In this document: positions 41,817-49,792 of the stretch, in pieces
How positions within the stretch are numbered: position 1 is the stretch's first letter
Layout: each line of letters starts with the position of its first letter
Notes under the pieces: generated by a model
What the model saw: the letters and a program-made list of their open reading frames with translations, nothing else
What the model was told of the DNA's origin: nothing
Database searches by the model: none
Translations under genes and position numbers: made by a program
Assembly: GCF_000299915.1 (NCBI RefSeq)
Contig: NZ_AMRI01000030.1
Coordinates: 1 to 49,792, forward strand
Direction: 5' to 3'
DNA: 49,792 nucleotides
Origin: Gallaecimonas xiamenensis 3-C-1
GTDB taxonomy: Bacteria; Pseudomonadota; Gammaproteobacteria; Enterobacterales; Gallaecimonadaceae

Positions 41817-42590
41817 TTATTGCTCGTGGCGCAGGAAGACCCAGGTATCGCCCTTGGACTCCTGGGGGCTGAAGAAGTAGCCGCCGTAGTCGAAGGCCTT
41901 GAGATCTTCGGCGCGGCTAATGCCCTTGTCGGCCGCAAAGCGCACCATCATGCCCCGGGCTTTTTTGGCGTAGAAGCTGATTATCTTGAACTGGCCATTC
42001 TTCTCGTCCTTGAACACCGGGGTGATCAGCCGGCCTTTGACCTGCTTGGGCTTGACCGACTTGAAGTATTCGTTGGAGGCCAGGTTCACCAGTTCGTCGT
42101 TGCCGCTGTCGGCCAGGGCCTGGTTAACCTTGTCGGTGACCAGGTTGCCCCAGAAGGCGTAAAGATCCTTGCCCCTGGGGTTGTCGAGCTTGGTGCCCAT
42201 CTCCAGGCGGTAGGGCTGCATCAGATCCAGGGGCCTGAGCAGGCCATAGAGGCCGGAGAGAATACGCAGGTGGCGCTGCACATAAGCAAAGCCCTTATCG
42301 TCAAGGCTGGTGGCGTCCAGGCCGGTGTAGACATCACCAGTGAAGGCCAGCAGCGCCTGCTTGGCATTATCCGGGTTGAAAGGAGCCTGCCACTGGGCAA
42401 AACGGGCGGCATTGAGGCCGGCCAGTTTGTCGGAGATGTGCATCAGGCTGGACAGCGCGGCAGGGGTCAGCTGGCGGCAAGTGTCGATAAGCTCGGCAGA
42501 CTGGTCCAGCAGGTCGGGCTGGGTGAACTGGTCGGTAACGGGCCTGGTTTCAAAGTCCAGGGATTTGGCCGGGGACACCAGCATCAGCAT
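41817..42590 (-). CDS. yaaA: Peroxide stress protein YaaA
   Basis: 257 residues from ATG 42590, with GAGGAG 8 bases upstream; the TTG six bases earlier is too close to that site. It starts [12 protein letters not shown] and contains the family blocks [20 protein letters not shown] and [11 protein letters not shown]. coli YaaA lowers free iron and Fenton damage under H2O2 stress and is OxyR-controlled; it binds DNA. It is next to an alanine symporter gene, as yaaA-yaaJ in E. coli. I could not see an OxyR site by eye. Confidence 0.96.
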   Translation of the reverse strand: MLMLVSPAKSLDFETRPVTDQFTQPDLLDQSAELIDTCRQLTPAALSSLMHISDKLAGLNAARFAQWQAPFNPDNAKQALLAFTGDVYTGLDATSLDDKGFAYVQRHLRILSGLYGLLRPLDLMQPYRLEMGTKLDNPRGKDLYAFWGNLVTDKVNQALADSGNDELVNLASNEYFKSVKPKQVKGRLITPVFKDEKNGQFKIISFYAKKARGMMVRFAADKGISRAEDLKAFDYGGYFFSPQESKGDTWVFLRHEQ

Positions 42591-42631
42591 GGGCAAAACT
42601 CCTCGAATCGGTGGTCTGCCACTCTAACAAA

Positions 42632-42655
42632 AAAGCGGCCCCGGGGGGCCGCTTT
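42632..42655 (-). terminator. Terminator after the alanine symporter gene
   Basis: AAAGCGGCC / GGCCGCTTT stem with a GC loop; the minus strand ends in six T, placed just after the symporter stop codon. Confidence 0.85.
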
Positions 42656-42675
42656 GCATCGATTGTGCCGTTCGG

Positions 42676-44142
42676 TCAGGACTTGTCCTGCTCCCAAACC
42701 CCAGGGGCCAGGCGGCTCTTGAGTTCGGGGAACTTACGCACGTCAAAAAAGGGCGTCTTGCCGGCGGCGCGCTGGCAGTTGTAGTCCCGCGCCAGTTTGA
42801 AAGCGATGTTGGACAGCAGCAGTATGGCCACCAGGTTGACGATGGCCATCAGCGCCATGGCCAGGTTGGCCAGATCCCAGACGATCTGCAGCTTGGCCAC
42901 GGCACCGAACATCACCATGCCCAGGGCCATCACCCGGTAGATGCGAATGGCATTGTCCGAACCGGGGCGCAGGAAGCTGACGTTGATCTCGGCGTAGTAG
43001 TAGTTGGCCATGATGGAGGTGAAGGCGAAGAAGAACAGCGCCACCGCCACAAAGCCGTTACCCCAGCCGCCCACCTGGGAACTCAGGGCGCTCTGGGTCA
43101 AGGATACCCCTTCGGCGTTGCCACTGAGATCGACCCCGGACAACAGGATAATAGAGGCGGTAGCGGTGCAGATCACCAGGGTGTCCATAAAGACCCCCAG
43201 CATCTGCACATAGCCCTGGGAAGCCGGGTGCGGCGGAGTGGGGGTAGCGGTGGCAGCGGCGTTGGGGGCCGAGCCCATGCCCGCCTCGTTGGAGAACAAG
43301 CCCCGCTTCATGCCTTCCATCAGCGCCTTGGACACCGCATAACCGGCGGTACCGGCCGCCGCTTCCTGCAGGCCAAAAGCCGACTTGATGATAAGGCTGA
43401 ACACCGCCGGCAGTTCGCTGGCGTTCATCAGCACTACCACTATGGCAACCCCAAGGTAACCGGCCGCCATAAAGGGCACCACCACTTCGGCCACACCGGC
43501 AATGGAGCGCAGGCCGCCGAAAATCACCAGGCCGGTCAGGGCCACCACCACCACGCCCACCAGCCAACGGGGCAGGCCAAAGGCGGTGTTCATGGCTTCA
43601 GAGATGGAGTTGGATTGCACGGCGCAGAACACCAGGCCGAAAGCCAAAATCAGGAACAAGGCGAAGAGGATGCCCATCCAGCGGGCCCCCAGGCCACGCT
43701 CCATGTAATAGGCCGGGCCGCCACGGAAGTTGCCGTGGTTGTCCTTAACCTTGAACAACTGTGCCAGGGTGCTTTCCACAAAGCTGGTGCTCATGCCGAT
43801 AAAGGCGATCAGCCACATCCAGAAGATGGCACCGGGGCCGCCGGCACTCAGGGCCAGGGCCACACCGGCCAGGTTGCCGGTGCCCACCCGGGCGGCAAGG
43901 GAGGTACAAAGCGCCTGGAAGGAAGACACACCGGCCTTATCGGCATGGCGGGAATGGCGCAGTATGGTGAACATGTGGCCGAAGTGGCGCAGCTGGATGA
44001 ACTTGAGGCGAACGGTAAAGTAGAGGCCGGCTCCGATCAGCAGGTAGATCAGTACGGAGTCCCAGAGCAGGCCACTAAGCCAGTTTACGGCTGAGTTGGC
44101 GACGGTAAGCGCCTGGCCCAGCAAATCTTGGTTGTCTGTCAT
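42676..44142 (-). CDS. Alanine/glycine:cation symporter (AGCS family, YaaJ-like)
   Basis: 488 residues with about eleven membrane helices. The AGCS signature region is clear: A-A-R-V-G-T-G-N-L-A-G-V-A, the G-G-P-G-A-I-F-W-M-W block, F-R-G-G-P-A-Y-Y-M-E-R-G-L and the helix with G-L-F-S-N-E-A-G-M-G-S-A-P. It imports alanine or glycine with Na+ or H+. Upstream, 44143-44326, holds no glycine riboswitch that I can see. It is divergent from rdgC and followed by yaaA on the same strand, separated by a terminator. Confidence 0.95.
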   Translation of the reverse strand: MTDNQDLLGQALTVANSAVNWLSGLLWDSVLIYLLIGAGLYFTVRLKFIQLRHFGHMFTILRHSRHADKAGVSSFQALCTSLAARVGTGNLAGVALALSAGGPGAIFWMWLIAFIGMSTSFVESTLAQLFKVKDNHGNFRGGPAYYMERGLGARWMGILFALFLILAFGLVFCAVQSNSISEAMNTAFGLPRWLVGVVVVALTGLVIFGGLRSIAGVAEVVVPFMAAGYLGVAIVVVLMNASELPAVFSLIIKSAFGLQEAAAGTAGYAVSKALMEGMKRGLFSNEAGMGSAPNAAATATPTPPHPASQGYVQMLGVFMDTLVICTATASIILLSGVDLSGNAEGVSLTQSALSSQVGGWGNGFVAVALFFFAFTSIMANYYYAEINVSFLRPGSDNAIRIYRVMALGMVMFGAVAKLQIVWDLANLAMALMAIVNLVAILLLSNIAFKLARDYNCQRAAGKTPFFDVRKFPELKSRLAPGVWEQDKS

Positions 44143-44326
44143 GGCTGTCAGCTTGGTTGTGAAACAACGGCCCCAGCCGCACTGGCTGGAGCAAAGTGCG
44201 GGAGTCTAGCATCGACGGCTAGACCGCCAAACCGCAAAACTGTGACCAAAGCGACATTTAGAAACGCTTTTCACCCTCGGCAGCTTTCATATACTCTTGC
44301 CCTTCCCTCGCTTCCAAGGACCTGCC

Positions 44327-45241
44327 ATGTGGTTTAAAAATCTGCTGCTCTACCGTCTGACCAAGCCACTGACGCTGGAAAGCACGGCCTTTTCCAACCA
44401 GTTGGCCGACAACCGCTTTACCCCTTGCGGTAGCCAGGACATTGCCCGCTACGGCTTCGTCAACCCGGTGACCCGCCGCGAAGACGGCGAGCTGACCCAC
44501 CAGGCCGACGGCAACTGGCTGCTCTGTGTGCGCCAGGAAGAAAAACTGCTGCCCGGCGGCGTGATCAAAGAGCTGCTGGACGAGAAAGTGGCCGAGATCC
44601 AACAGGCCCAGGGCCGCGCCGTGGGCCGCAAGGAAAAGCAGACCATCAAGGAAGAGATCGTCACCGATCTGTTGCCCCGCGCCTTTGTCCGCTCCCGTTT
44701 CACTTATGCCTACATCAGCGAAAAACTGAACCTGGTGATCGTCGACACCTCCTCTGCCGCCCGCGCCGAAGAAGTGCTGGGGCTGCTGCGCAAATCCATC
44801 GGTTCCCTGCCGGTCACCCCCCTGGCCGCCGCCACCCCTGTGGCCGTGACCCTGACCGACTGGCTCAAGACCCAGGCCCCGGCGCCCTTCGAGGTGGATG
44901 ACGAGGCCGAGTTCAAATCCCTGCTGGAAGAAGGTGGGGTGATCCGCACCAAGAAGCAGGCCCTGAACATGGACGAGATCAACACCATCCTCGACAACCA
45001 GCGCCTGGTGTCCAAGCTGGCCATCAGCTACCCGGACAACCTGTCCTTTGTGCTGGACGAAAACCTGGCCATCAAGCGGGTCAAGTTTGCCGACCTGCTG
45101 CGGGAAGAGAACGACGACATCGATGGCGCCGACAAGGCTGCCCGCCTCGACGCCGACTTCGTGCTGATGGCCCGCACCTTCGAAGTCTTTATACCCGAGC
45201 TCATCAATGCCCTGGGGGGCGAGGCCGAAGCCCTGGCCTGA
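44327..45241 (+). CDS. rdgC: Recombination-associated protein RdgC
   Basis: 304 residues against 303 in E. coli. It starts M-W-F-K-N-L-L-L-Y-R-L (ATG 44327, AAGGA 6 bases upstream) and keeps F-T-P-C-G-S-Q-D, L-L-P-R-A-F, L-L-R-K-S-I-G-S-L-P-V, L-L-E-x-G-G-V-I-R-x-K-K-Q and D-A-D-F-V-L-M. RdgC forms a ring-shaped dimer around double-stranded DNA and limits RecA activity. Monocistronic, ending in its own hairpin terminator. Confidence 0.97.
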   Translation: MWFKNLLLYRLTKPLTLESTAFSNQLADNRFTPCGSQDIARYGFVNPVTRREDGELTHQADGNWLLCVRQEEKLLPGGVIKELLDEKVAEIQQAQGRAVGRKEKQTIKEEIVTDLLPRAFVRSRFTYAYISEKLNLVIVDTSSAARAEEVLGLLRKSIGSLPVTPLAAATPVAVTLTDWLKTQAPAPFEVDDEAEFKSLLEEGGVIRTKKQALNMDEINTILDNQRLVSKLAISYPDNLSFVLDENLAIKRVKFADLLREENDDIDGADKAARLDADFVLMARTFEVFIPELINALGGEAEALA

Positions 45242-45256
45242 GGCCAATAGCATTGG

Positions 45257-45285
45257 AAAAGCCGGGAAATGCCCGGCTTTTTTGT
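45257..45285 (+). terminator. Terminator after rdgC
   Basis: AAAAGCCGGG / CCCGGCTTTT stem with a 5-base loop and T run. Confidence 0.88.
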
Positions 45286-45291
45286 GCCATG

Positions 45292-45318
45292 AAAAAAGCC
45301 CCGGCCAAGGCCGGGGCA
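45292..45318 (-). terminator. Terminator after the TonB receptor gene
   Basis: GCCCCGGCC-AA-GGCCGGGGC, 9 bp; the minus strand continues with six T. Confidence 0.88.
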
Positions 45319-45328
45319 AACCACTGGA

Positions 45329-48142
45329 TCAGAAAGAATAGCGGACACCAAGAGCGAAGGTGCGGCTATACAGGGAGTTGCTGAAGTTGTAGAGGTCCTC
45401 GTCCTGGTAGTAGGACTGATAGATCTCTTTGGTCAGGTTGGTGGCGTCAAAGGTCAGCATCAGCTGGTCGCTGAGGTCGTAACTCAGCTGGAAATCCAGG
45501 CTCTGCTCGGGGCGACGGTAGACACCACGGGGGTTGGCGAAGGTTGGCGCTTCATAGTTGTTGAGCCAGTCTTCCCGCCACACATAGGACAGGCGCATGT
45601 CTACCGGGCCGTGGTCATAGATCAGCACCGCGCTGTAGGAGCTGTCCGATACCCCGAACATGCTGCGGCTGGTGTAGCCCATCAACTCACCGGTCTCGGA
45701 GTTGTACTCGGGAATGTCCTGGGACGAATCCAAGAAGGTGGCGCTGGCCTGGATGCCAAGACCATCGAGTAGGCTAGGCAGGCCTTCTGGGAAGTAAACA
45801 GTACCCAGCTCCACCCCTTCGAGGGTGCCGTTGGAGGTATTGGCCGGCAGGCTGAGGATGTAATCCAGGGTCTCCGACTCACCCGGCTGGCGATAGCTCA
45901 CCAGTTGCCGCGAGTCGTAGGCAAAGCCGTCGATCTCCCGCTTGAAGTAGGTACCGTAAAGGGCGTTACCCTCCCCAAAGTACCATTCCAAAGACAGATC
46001 AAAGTTCTTGGACTCGACCGGCTTGAGGGCCGGGTTGCCGCCGGTGGCGGTACCGCGCTTGTTGCCGGTCAGATCCTTGTTGTAGGTGATAAAGGGGTTG
46101 AGCTGGCCAAAGTCGGGGCGGCGCAGGGTCTCGGTGTAAGCCAGGCGCGCCATCAGGTTATCGGTCAGGTGATAACGGGCAATGATGCTCGGCAACAGCT
46201 TGTCACTGGAGTTGGAGGTACCGCCCAGGTCGAAAATGGTCGGGTCCACTTCCGGGTAGTTGTAGAAGGTCATGTCGGTATCGGCCGTGGTATAGCGCAC
46301 CCCGAATTGACCGTCGAAACGCCTGCCGAACAGCTCGCTGTCAAAGTCGGCTTCCAGGTAGGCGTCCCAGGACTTCTCGCTGATGTCGAAGGTTTGCTTC
46401 ATCACCAGCTTCTCACCGGGAATGTTGTAAAGCTCCCGGTAATGATCCCGCGACCCCATCAAGCCATAGCCATTGGCCACCACCCAACTGGTCGGCACAT
46501 TGGCCTCACCGTCAAAGAAGTAGGGGTTGTGATAGACCAGGTCACTGTCCAGGGATTGGGCGCTTAGCAGCACCGCATCGGCCCCCCTGGTATGGGACTC
46601 GCCGCCCCTGTCTTCATAGCGCAGGCCGGCGCTGATACGGCTGATAAAGCCGCTGGACAGGAAGTACTCGCCGTCCAGGGTGAAGGCCAGGGAATCGCCC
46701 TTGTCCTTGCCGCCGTTGTCGAAGTACTGGCCCATGTTCCATTGCACGGCCGCCAAATCGACCGGGGTGCTGTAGTCGTCTGCCACAAAGCCCCAGGCGG
46801 GCAGGCCGTCGTCGGCATTGAAATCCACCCGCACATTGGGGATACCGACCGCGTCGGCCCGCAACGCCACAAAGTCGGTCTTGTATTCGCTGGTTTGGTA
46901 AACCAGCTCCGACTTCAAGCGAAGGGCATCAGTCAGGTCCCACTTGCCTCCCAGCGCAAAGACATAGCTGTCGGTCTTGCTTTCCGAGTAGTCGCCGCTG
47001 CTCCATACCGCCGGGCTGCCGACCACCCGGGACTTGATGACATTGGTCCCTTCATAAAAGGTGGGCGGCGGTACGTCGGCCAAGTCGCCCCACCAGTCCA
47101 CATAGCTGAACAGCATGGAATTGAAGCTCTTGTTACGAAAGCCGTTGTAAAAGGCTTCGAACAGGTACTCGGAGCTGTCGTTGGGGGCCCACTGCAGGGA
47201 CAGGTTGAAGGCGGGGCGCTCGCGCTCACCGTTGAGGTCATTCTGGAAGATGGCGTCCCGGGACAGCACATAAGGCACGTCGGCCTCGGTGACGTTGCCG
47301 TTAGTGTCGACCAGGTCAAAGGTTGAGCCTGGCGCATTGGGCAGGCCATTTTCCAGGCCCTGGGGCCAGCCTTCGAAGATACGCTCCAGGTTGTCGGCAC
47401 GGAAAGGCACCAAAGCCCCCGCCGTCAGGTTCTGGTCGCGGTAATGAGTGCGGGTGTAGGCGACGTTGGCCAGGGCACCCACTTCACCTATGGCGGTATC
47501 CCAGCGGTTGCTGACCAGGGCGCTGATCTGCGGATCCGTCTTGTCGGTCTGGTCGGCATAGATGCCACGGGCGGCCAGCACAAATTTGCCACCTTCAAAG
47601 TTGAAGGGACGCTGGGTATGGATATCTATCTGGCCCGCCAGGCCGCTGGCCAGCTGATGGGCGCCCCTGGTTTTGAAGACATCGACGCTTTCGAGCAAGG
47701 CGGCGGGAATATCCTGGACCGCTACGGCCCGGCCGGTGGAGGTAAAGATACGGCGGCCGTTGACCGTGGTGGTGACATCGGTCAGGCCCCGGATGGTAAT
47801 GGTGCTGGCTTCGCCAGACGCCCGGTCGGTGACCTGCACCCCTGTTACCCGTTGCAGGGCTTCCACCAGGTTGTTGTCGGGAAACTTGCCGATGTCCTCG
47901 GCCACGATGGAGTCCACCACCTGCACGCTTTGCTGCTTGATATTCATGGCTTTGTTCAAGCTGCCACGGATACCGGTGACTTCAATCACCTCCACATCGT
48001 CTGTGGTGGCGGCACTGTCGGTACTGGTGTCGGCAGGCAGGGCCTGGCGGGCCAGGTCTTGTTCATTGTCCTGGGCCAAGGCTGACCCCGTGGACGCCAG
48101 CACCAGGGCGATGGACGCACTCAATAGGCTTTTTCTGAACAT
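45329..48142 (-). CDS. TonB-dependent outer-membrane receptor (carbohydrate-type)
   Basis: 937 residues. Signal peptide about 1-23 (A-L-A). A TonB-box-like stretch lies in V-E-V-I-E-V-T-G. The plug domain (about 60-165) has the class-typical I-K-Q-Q-S-V-Q-V-V-D-S-I, D-I-G-K-F-P-D-N-N-L-V-E-A-L-Q-R and T-I-T-I-R-G-L. A 22-strand barrel follows, ending L-G-V-R-Y-S-F with terminal Phe. This plug subtype is common among receptors for oligosaccharides in marine gammaproteobacteria. It lies 208 bp downstream of a GH43 glycosidase on the same strand, so arabinose- or xylose-containing oligosaccharides are plausible cargo (inference). Confidence 0.92.
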   Translation of the reverse strand: MFRKSLLSASIALVLASTGSALAQDNEQDLARQALPADTSTDSAATTDDVEVIEVTGIRGSLNKAMNIKQQSVQVVDSIVAEDIGKFPDNNLVEALQRVTGVQVTDRASGEASTITIRGLTDVTTTVNGRRIFTSTGRAVAVQDIPAALLESVDVFKTRGAHQLASGLAGQIDIHTQRPFNFEGGKFVLAARGIYADQTDKTDPQISALVSNRWDTAIGEVGALANVAYTRTHYRDQNLTAGALVPFRADNLERIFEGWPQGLENGLPNAPGSTFDLVDTNGNVTEADVPYVLSRDAIFQNDLNGERERPAFNLSLQWAPNDSSEYLFEAFYNGFRNKSFNSMLFSYVDWWGDLADVPPPTFYEGTNVIKSRVVGSPAVWSSGDYSESKTDSYVFALGGKWDLTDALRLKSELVYQTSEYKTDFVALRADAVGIPNVRVDFNADDGLPAWGFVADDYSTPVDLAAVQWNMGQYFDNGGKDKGDSLAFTLDGEYFLSSGFISRISAGLRYEDRGGESHTRGADAVLLSAQSLDSDLVYHNPYFFDGEANVPTSWVVANGYGLMGSRDHYRELYNIPGEKLVMKQTFDISEKSWDAYLEADFDSELFGRRFDGQFGVRYTTADTDMTFYNYPEVDPTIFDLGGTSNSSDKLLPSIIARYHLTDNLMARLAYTETLRRPDFGQLNPFITYNKDLTGNKRGTATGGNPALKPVESKNFDLSLEWYFGEGNALYGTYFKREIDGFAYDSRQLVSYRQPGESETLDYILSLPANTSNGTLEGVELGTVYFPEGLPSLLDGLGIQASATFLDSSQDIPEYNSETGELMGYTSRSMFGVSDSSYSAVLIYDHGPVDMRLSYVWREDWLNNYEAPTFANPRGVYRRPEQSLDFQLSYDLSDQLMLTFDATNLTKEIYQSYYQDEDLYNFSNSLYSRTFALGVRYSF

Positions 48143-48295
48143 GGTGTTCCCCCAAGTATTTTTCTTGTCTGCACAGGTCCTTGCCTGTGGATCATCTGTA
48201 CTGCATCGAGTTAAAACTTATTGTATTACTTTTAACCAATCAAGACATTTTCATTAAAAAAATCAACAGCTTAATTGATTGAAAAACGAGCGTAG

Positions 48296-48327
48296 CAAGG
48301 CTGGCCGGGTCCCACCCGGCTGCCTTG
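48296..48327. repeat. Inverted repeat between GH43 and TonB-receptor genes
   Basis: CAAGGC / GCCTTG outer and GCCGGG / CCCGGC inner stems. A T run follows only on the plus strand, opposite to both genes. It could slow transcription from GH43 into the receptor gene or act as a processing site. The rest of the 208-bp gap is AT-rich promoter-like DNA without a named site. Confidence 0.5.
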
Positions 48328-48350
48328 TTTTATCGGTGTCGTCCTGCCGC

Positions 48351-49792
48351 TCAGGGCTGTCTTAAGAAGAAGTGCTGGCAGCGGTTGTCCTGGACTGGGG
48401 CCTGGTTGACGGTGGTTCCATCGGCAAGGCCGCAGCTGGCCAGATCCAGGCTCTGTTGGCTATGCCTGTTGATCAGCTGCACGGCACCGTCGCCCTGCGG
48501 GCTCAATCGCCATTGGCTCTCGGCAGCGCCGCAGTCTGCCAATACCACAGGGGCACCTGCGGCCAGAGACCGATGCTGTACTGCCAGGCACTGGTTGCTG
48601 CCCTTGGGCGCCAGGGTGACAAAGCCGGCTTCGGCTGCCTGGAAACGCCACTGCTGGTCCTGGCCCTGGTCGTAAGCGCGCTGCACCAGGCGCCCCTGCG
48701 GGCGCCCCTGCAGGTGCCCCTGGCTTAGGCTCAGCACCTTGCCGCTTTGCGCAGACACCAGCGCCACCTCCTGGGCCGGCAGTGCCTGCCAGTTGCCCAG
48801 GGACTCACCACTGTCCTGGTTGGTTAACGCCAACTGGCCGTCGTCCTGGCTGGCCAGGGTCCATTCCTGGCAGGCCTGGTTTTGCCATGGTTGCCAGGAG
48901 GCACCGCATTGTTGACCGGTCAAAAACTGGCCTTTGGCGTTGGCCAGCCGGTAGGCGCCGTGGCGGGTGGGATCCAATACCAGCTTGCCCTCCCCCAAAG
49001 TCCGACCCTGGCCGTTCAGTTGCCAAAAAGCCCCTTGGGGCACCAGGGTAAGGGGGCCGTTCTCACCGGACGGCGCCGCGACCGGGGTTTGCTCGGAAAC
49101 GGGTTCACCAAAATCCGGGGTGCCGTCCCCATGCCAGCCAAAAGGCTGGGCCCTGAGGCTGCGACTGGCAGAGCAGCCGTCGGTTTCTTTGCTGTTGCCG
49201 TGGTAGACCAGCCAATGCTCTTTGCCGTCCGGCGATTTGAAGAAGCCGTTGTGGCCAGGGCCGAAAACACCGTTGCCCCGTTCAAAAACCGGCTGGGCGG
49301 CATGGGTCCAGGCCTTGGGATCCAGCGGGTCCTGGCCGGTCAGTTCAATCTGGGCAAGCTTGTAGTCCGGGGTGTCACAGAAACTGGCGGAGTAGATGAC
49401 GAAGGTGCGGCCATCTTTTTTCAGGACTTCAGGCCCTTCATTGACCTTGCGGCCAGACTGCGCCCAGGGTTGTGAGGGGCGGGTCAGCACCACCTTGTCT
49501 CCCGCCAGGGTCCAGGGGTCGCGCATCAGGGCGATGAAATTGAGCTGCTCATCGCCCACCCATTCGGACCACAGCAGGTAAAGCTTGCCCTGGTGCTCCA
49601 GGTAGGAGCCGTCGATATTCCAGCTGTCCGGCATGGGTGAGCCTTTGTAGCTGTAGGGCCCCATGGGATCGTCACCGGCACTTTCCAGCACCGACAGATG
49701 CTGGCCGTCCAGGTTTTCCTGCTTGCCGGAGGTGAACATCAGATACCAACGATACCCCTTGGGCCCCTTGAGGCGGGGGAATTCAAAGGCCC
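48351..49792 (-). CDS. GH43-family glycosidase with ricin-type domain (5' end outside window)
   Basis: The frame is open to the right edge, so the N-terminus is missing; the ATG at 49739 is internal, as coding-like sequence (R-L-K-G-P-K-G-Y-R-W-Y-L) precedes it. The five-bladed propeller of family GH43 shows W-N-I-D-G-S-Y (candidate pKa-modulating Asp), N-E-G-P-E-V (candidate general-acid Glu) and G-P-G-H-N-G-F. The C-terminal half holds a ricin B-like beta-trefoil with repeated Q-x-W (Q-Q-W, S-Q-W) that binds sugars. Activity is probably on arabinofuranosyl or xylosyl links; subfamily and exact substrate are not readable. It lies upstream of the TonB receptor. Confidence 0.9.
   Translation of the reverse strand, partial: AFEFPRLKGPKGYRWYLMFTSGKQENLDGQHLSVLESAGDDPMGPYSYKGSPMPDSWNIDGSYLEHQGKLYLLWSEWVGDEQLNFIALMRDPWTLAGDKVVLTRPSQPWAQSGRKVNEGPEVLKKDGRTFVIYSASFCDTPDYKLAQIELTGQDPLDPKAWTHAAQPVFERGNGVFGPGHNGFFKSPDGKEHWLVYHGNSKETDGCSASRSLRAQPFGWHGDGTPDFGEPVSEQTPVAAPSGENGPLTLVPQGAFWQLNGQGRTLGEGKLVLDPTRHGAYRLANAKGQFLTGQQCGASWQPWQNQACQEWTLASQDDGQLALTNQDSGESLGNWQALPAQEVALVSAQSGKVLSLSQGHLQGRPQGRLVQRAYDQGQDQQWRFQAAEAGFVTLAPKGSNQCLAVQHRSLAAGAPVVLADCGAAESQWRLSPQGDGAVQLINRHSQQSLDLASCGLADGTTVNQAPVQDNRCQHFFLRQP

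Noticed and set aside
44143-44326. Glycine riboswitch before the alanine/glycine symporter
   Set aside because: No conserved glycine-aptamer core could be picked out; only ordinary divergent promoter DNA is seen.
1-49792. CRISPR arrays, tRNA, rRNA, insertion sequences, attachment sites
   Set aside because: No direct-repeat arrays, cloverleaf-like genes, rRNA segments or transposase motifs were noticed; the AT-rich inserts at 20-21.7 and 39.6-41.7 kb show no flanking repeats that I can see.

Overview
The window looks like chromosomal DNA of a GC-rich (about 60 %) aquatic or marine gammaproteobacterium related to the Alteromonadales/Aeromonadales. Gallaecimonas is my best guess, from gene content only. 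Gene order matches Escherichia coli in several blocks: fldB / xerD-dsbC-recJ-prfB-lysS, divergent trmN / srmB, and yaaA next to an alanine symporter. No rRNA, tRNA, CRISPR array, insertion sequence or prophage was recognised.

Layout. 1-4.6 kb: a Sel1-repeat lipoprotein, DNA polymerase II (polB) behind a near-perfect LexA box and a TTG start, and a membrane GGDEF protein. 4.7-8.3 kb: a periplasmic-sensor GGDEF protein convergent with a chemotaxis receptor. 8.4-10.7 kb: a nucleoside-recognition (gate) membrane protein, an Lrp/AsnC regulator and a glutathione S-transferase. 10.8-12.3 kb: an FAD monooxygenase split by one in-frame TGA. 12.7-17.8 kb: a tight three-gene cluster of a LodA/GoxA-type quinoprotein oxidase, its LodB-type flavoprotein and a secreted multicopper oxidase. 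17.9-19.8 kb: a DUF2846-like lipoprotein, a PAP2 phosphatase and msrA. 19.9-21.7 kb: an AT-rich insert with two paralogous secreted proteins of unknown function and a small translationally coupled ORF. 21.8-28.6 kb: lysS, prfB (with its programmed +1 frameshift), recJ, dsbC, xerD and divergent fldB. 28.6-35.8 kb: a ClsC-like phospholipase D, brnQ, trmN, srmB, a zinc-ribbon membrane protein, an RcsF-like lipoprotein, a YkgJ-type cysteine-cluster protein and a small lipoprotein. 35.8-39.6 kb: the 2',3'-cyclic phosphodiesterase cpdB divergent from a three-domain secreted endonuclease. 39.6-41.7 kb: a second AT-rich insert with a lipase-like protein and a downstream partner. 41.8-49.8 kb: yaaA, an alanine/glycine:cation symporter, rdgC, a TonB-dependent receptor and a GH43-ricin glycosidase cut by the window end.

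How the genes fit together. The housekeeping genes serve DNA repair and recombination (polB, recJ, xerD, rdgC), translation (lysS, prfB, trmN, srmB) and envelope redox and stress (dsbC, msrA, RcsF-like). The accessory genes point to life on polymers and surfaces: c-di-GMP and chemotaxis signalling, extracellular nucleic-acid breakdown (secreted nuclease plus CpdB) and arabinose- or xylose-containing glycans (GH43 plus TonB receptor). The most distinctive accessory loci are the lodA-lodB-multicopper-oxidase cluster, the paralogous secreted pair at 20-21.7 kb, and the lipase-like two-gene insert at 39.6-41.7 kb. All functional statements are read by eye from sequence; no database search was run.
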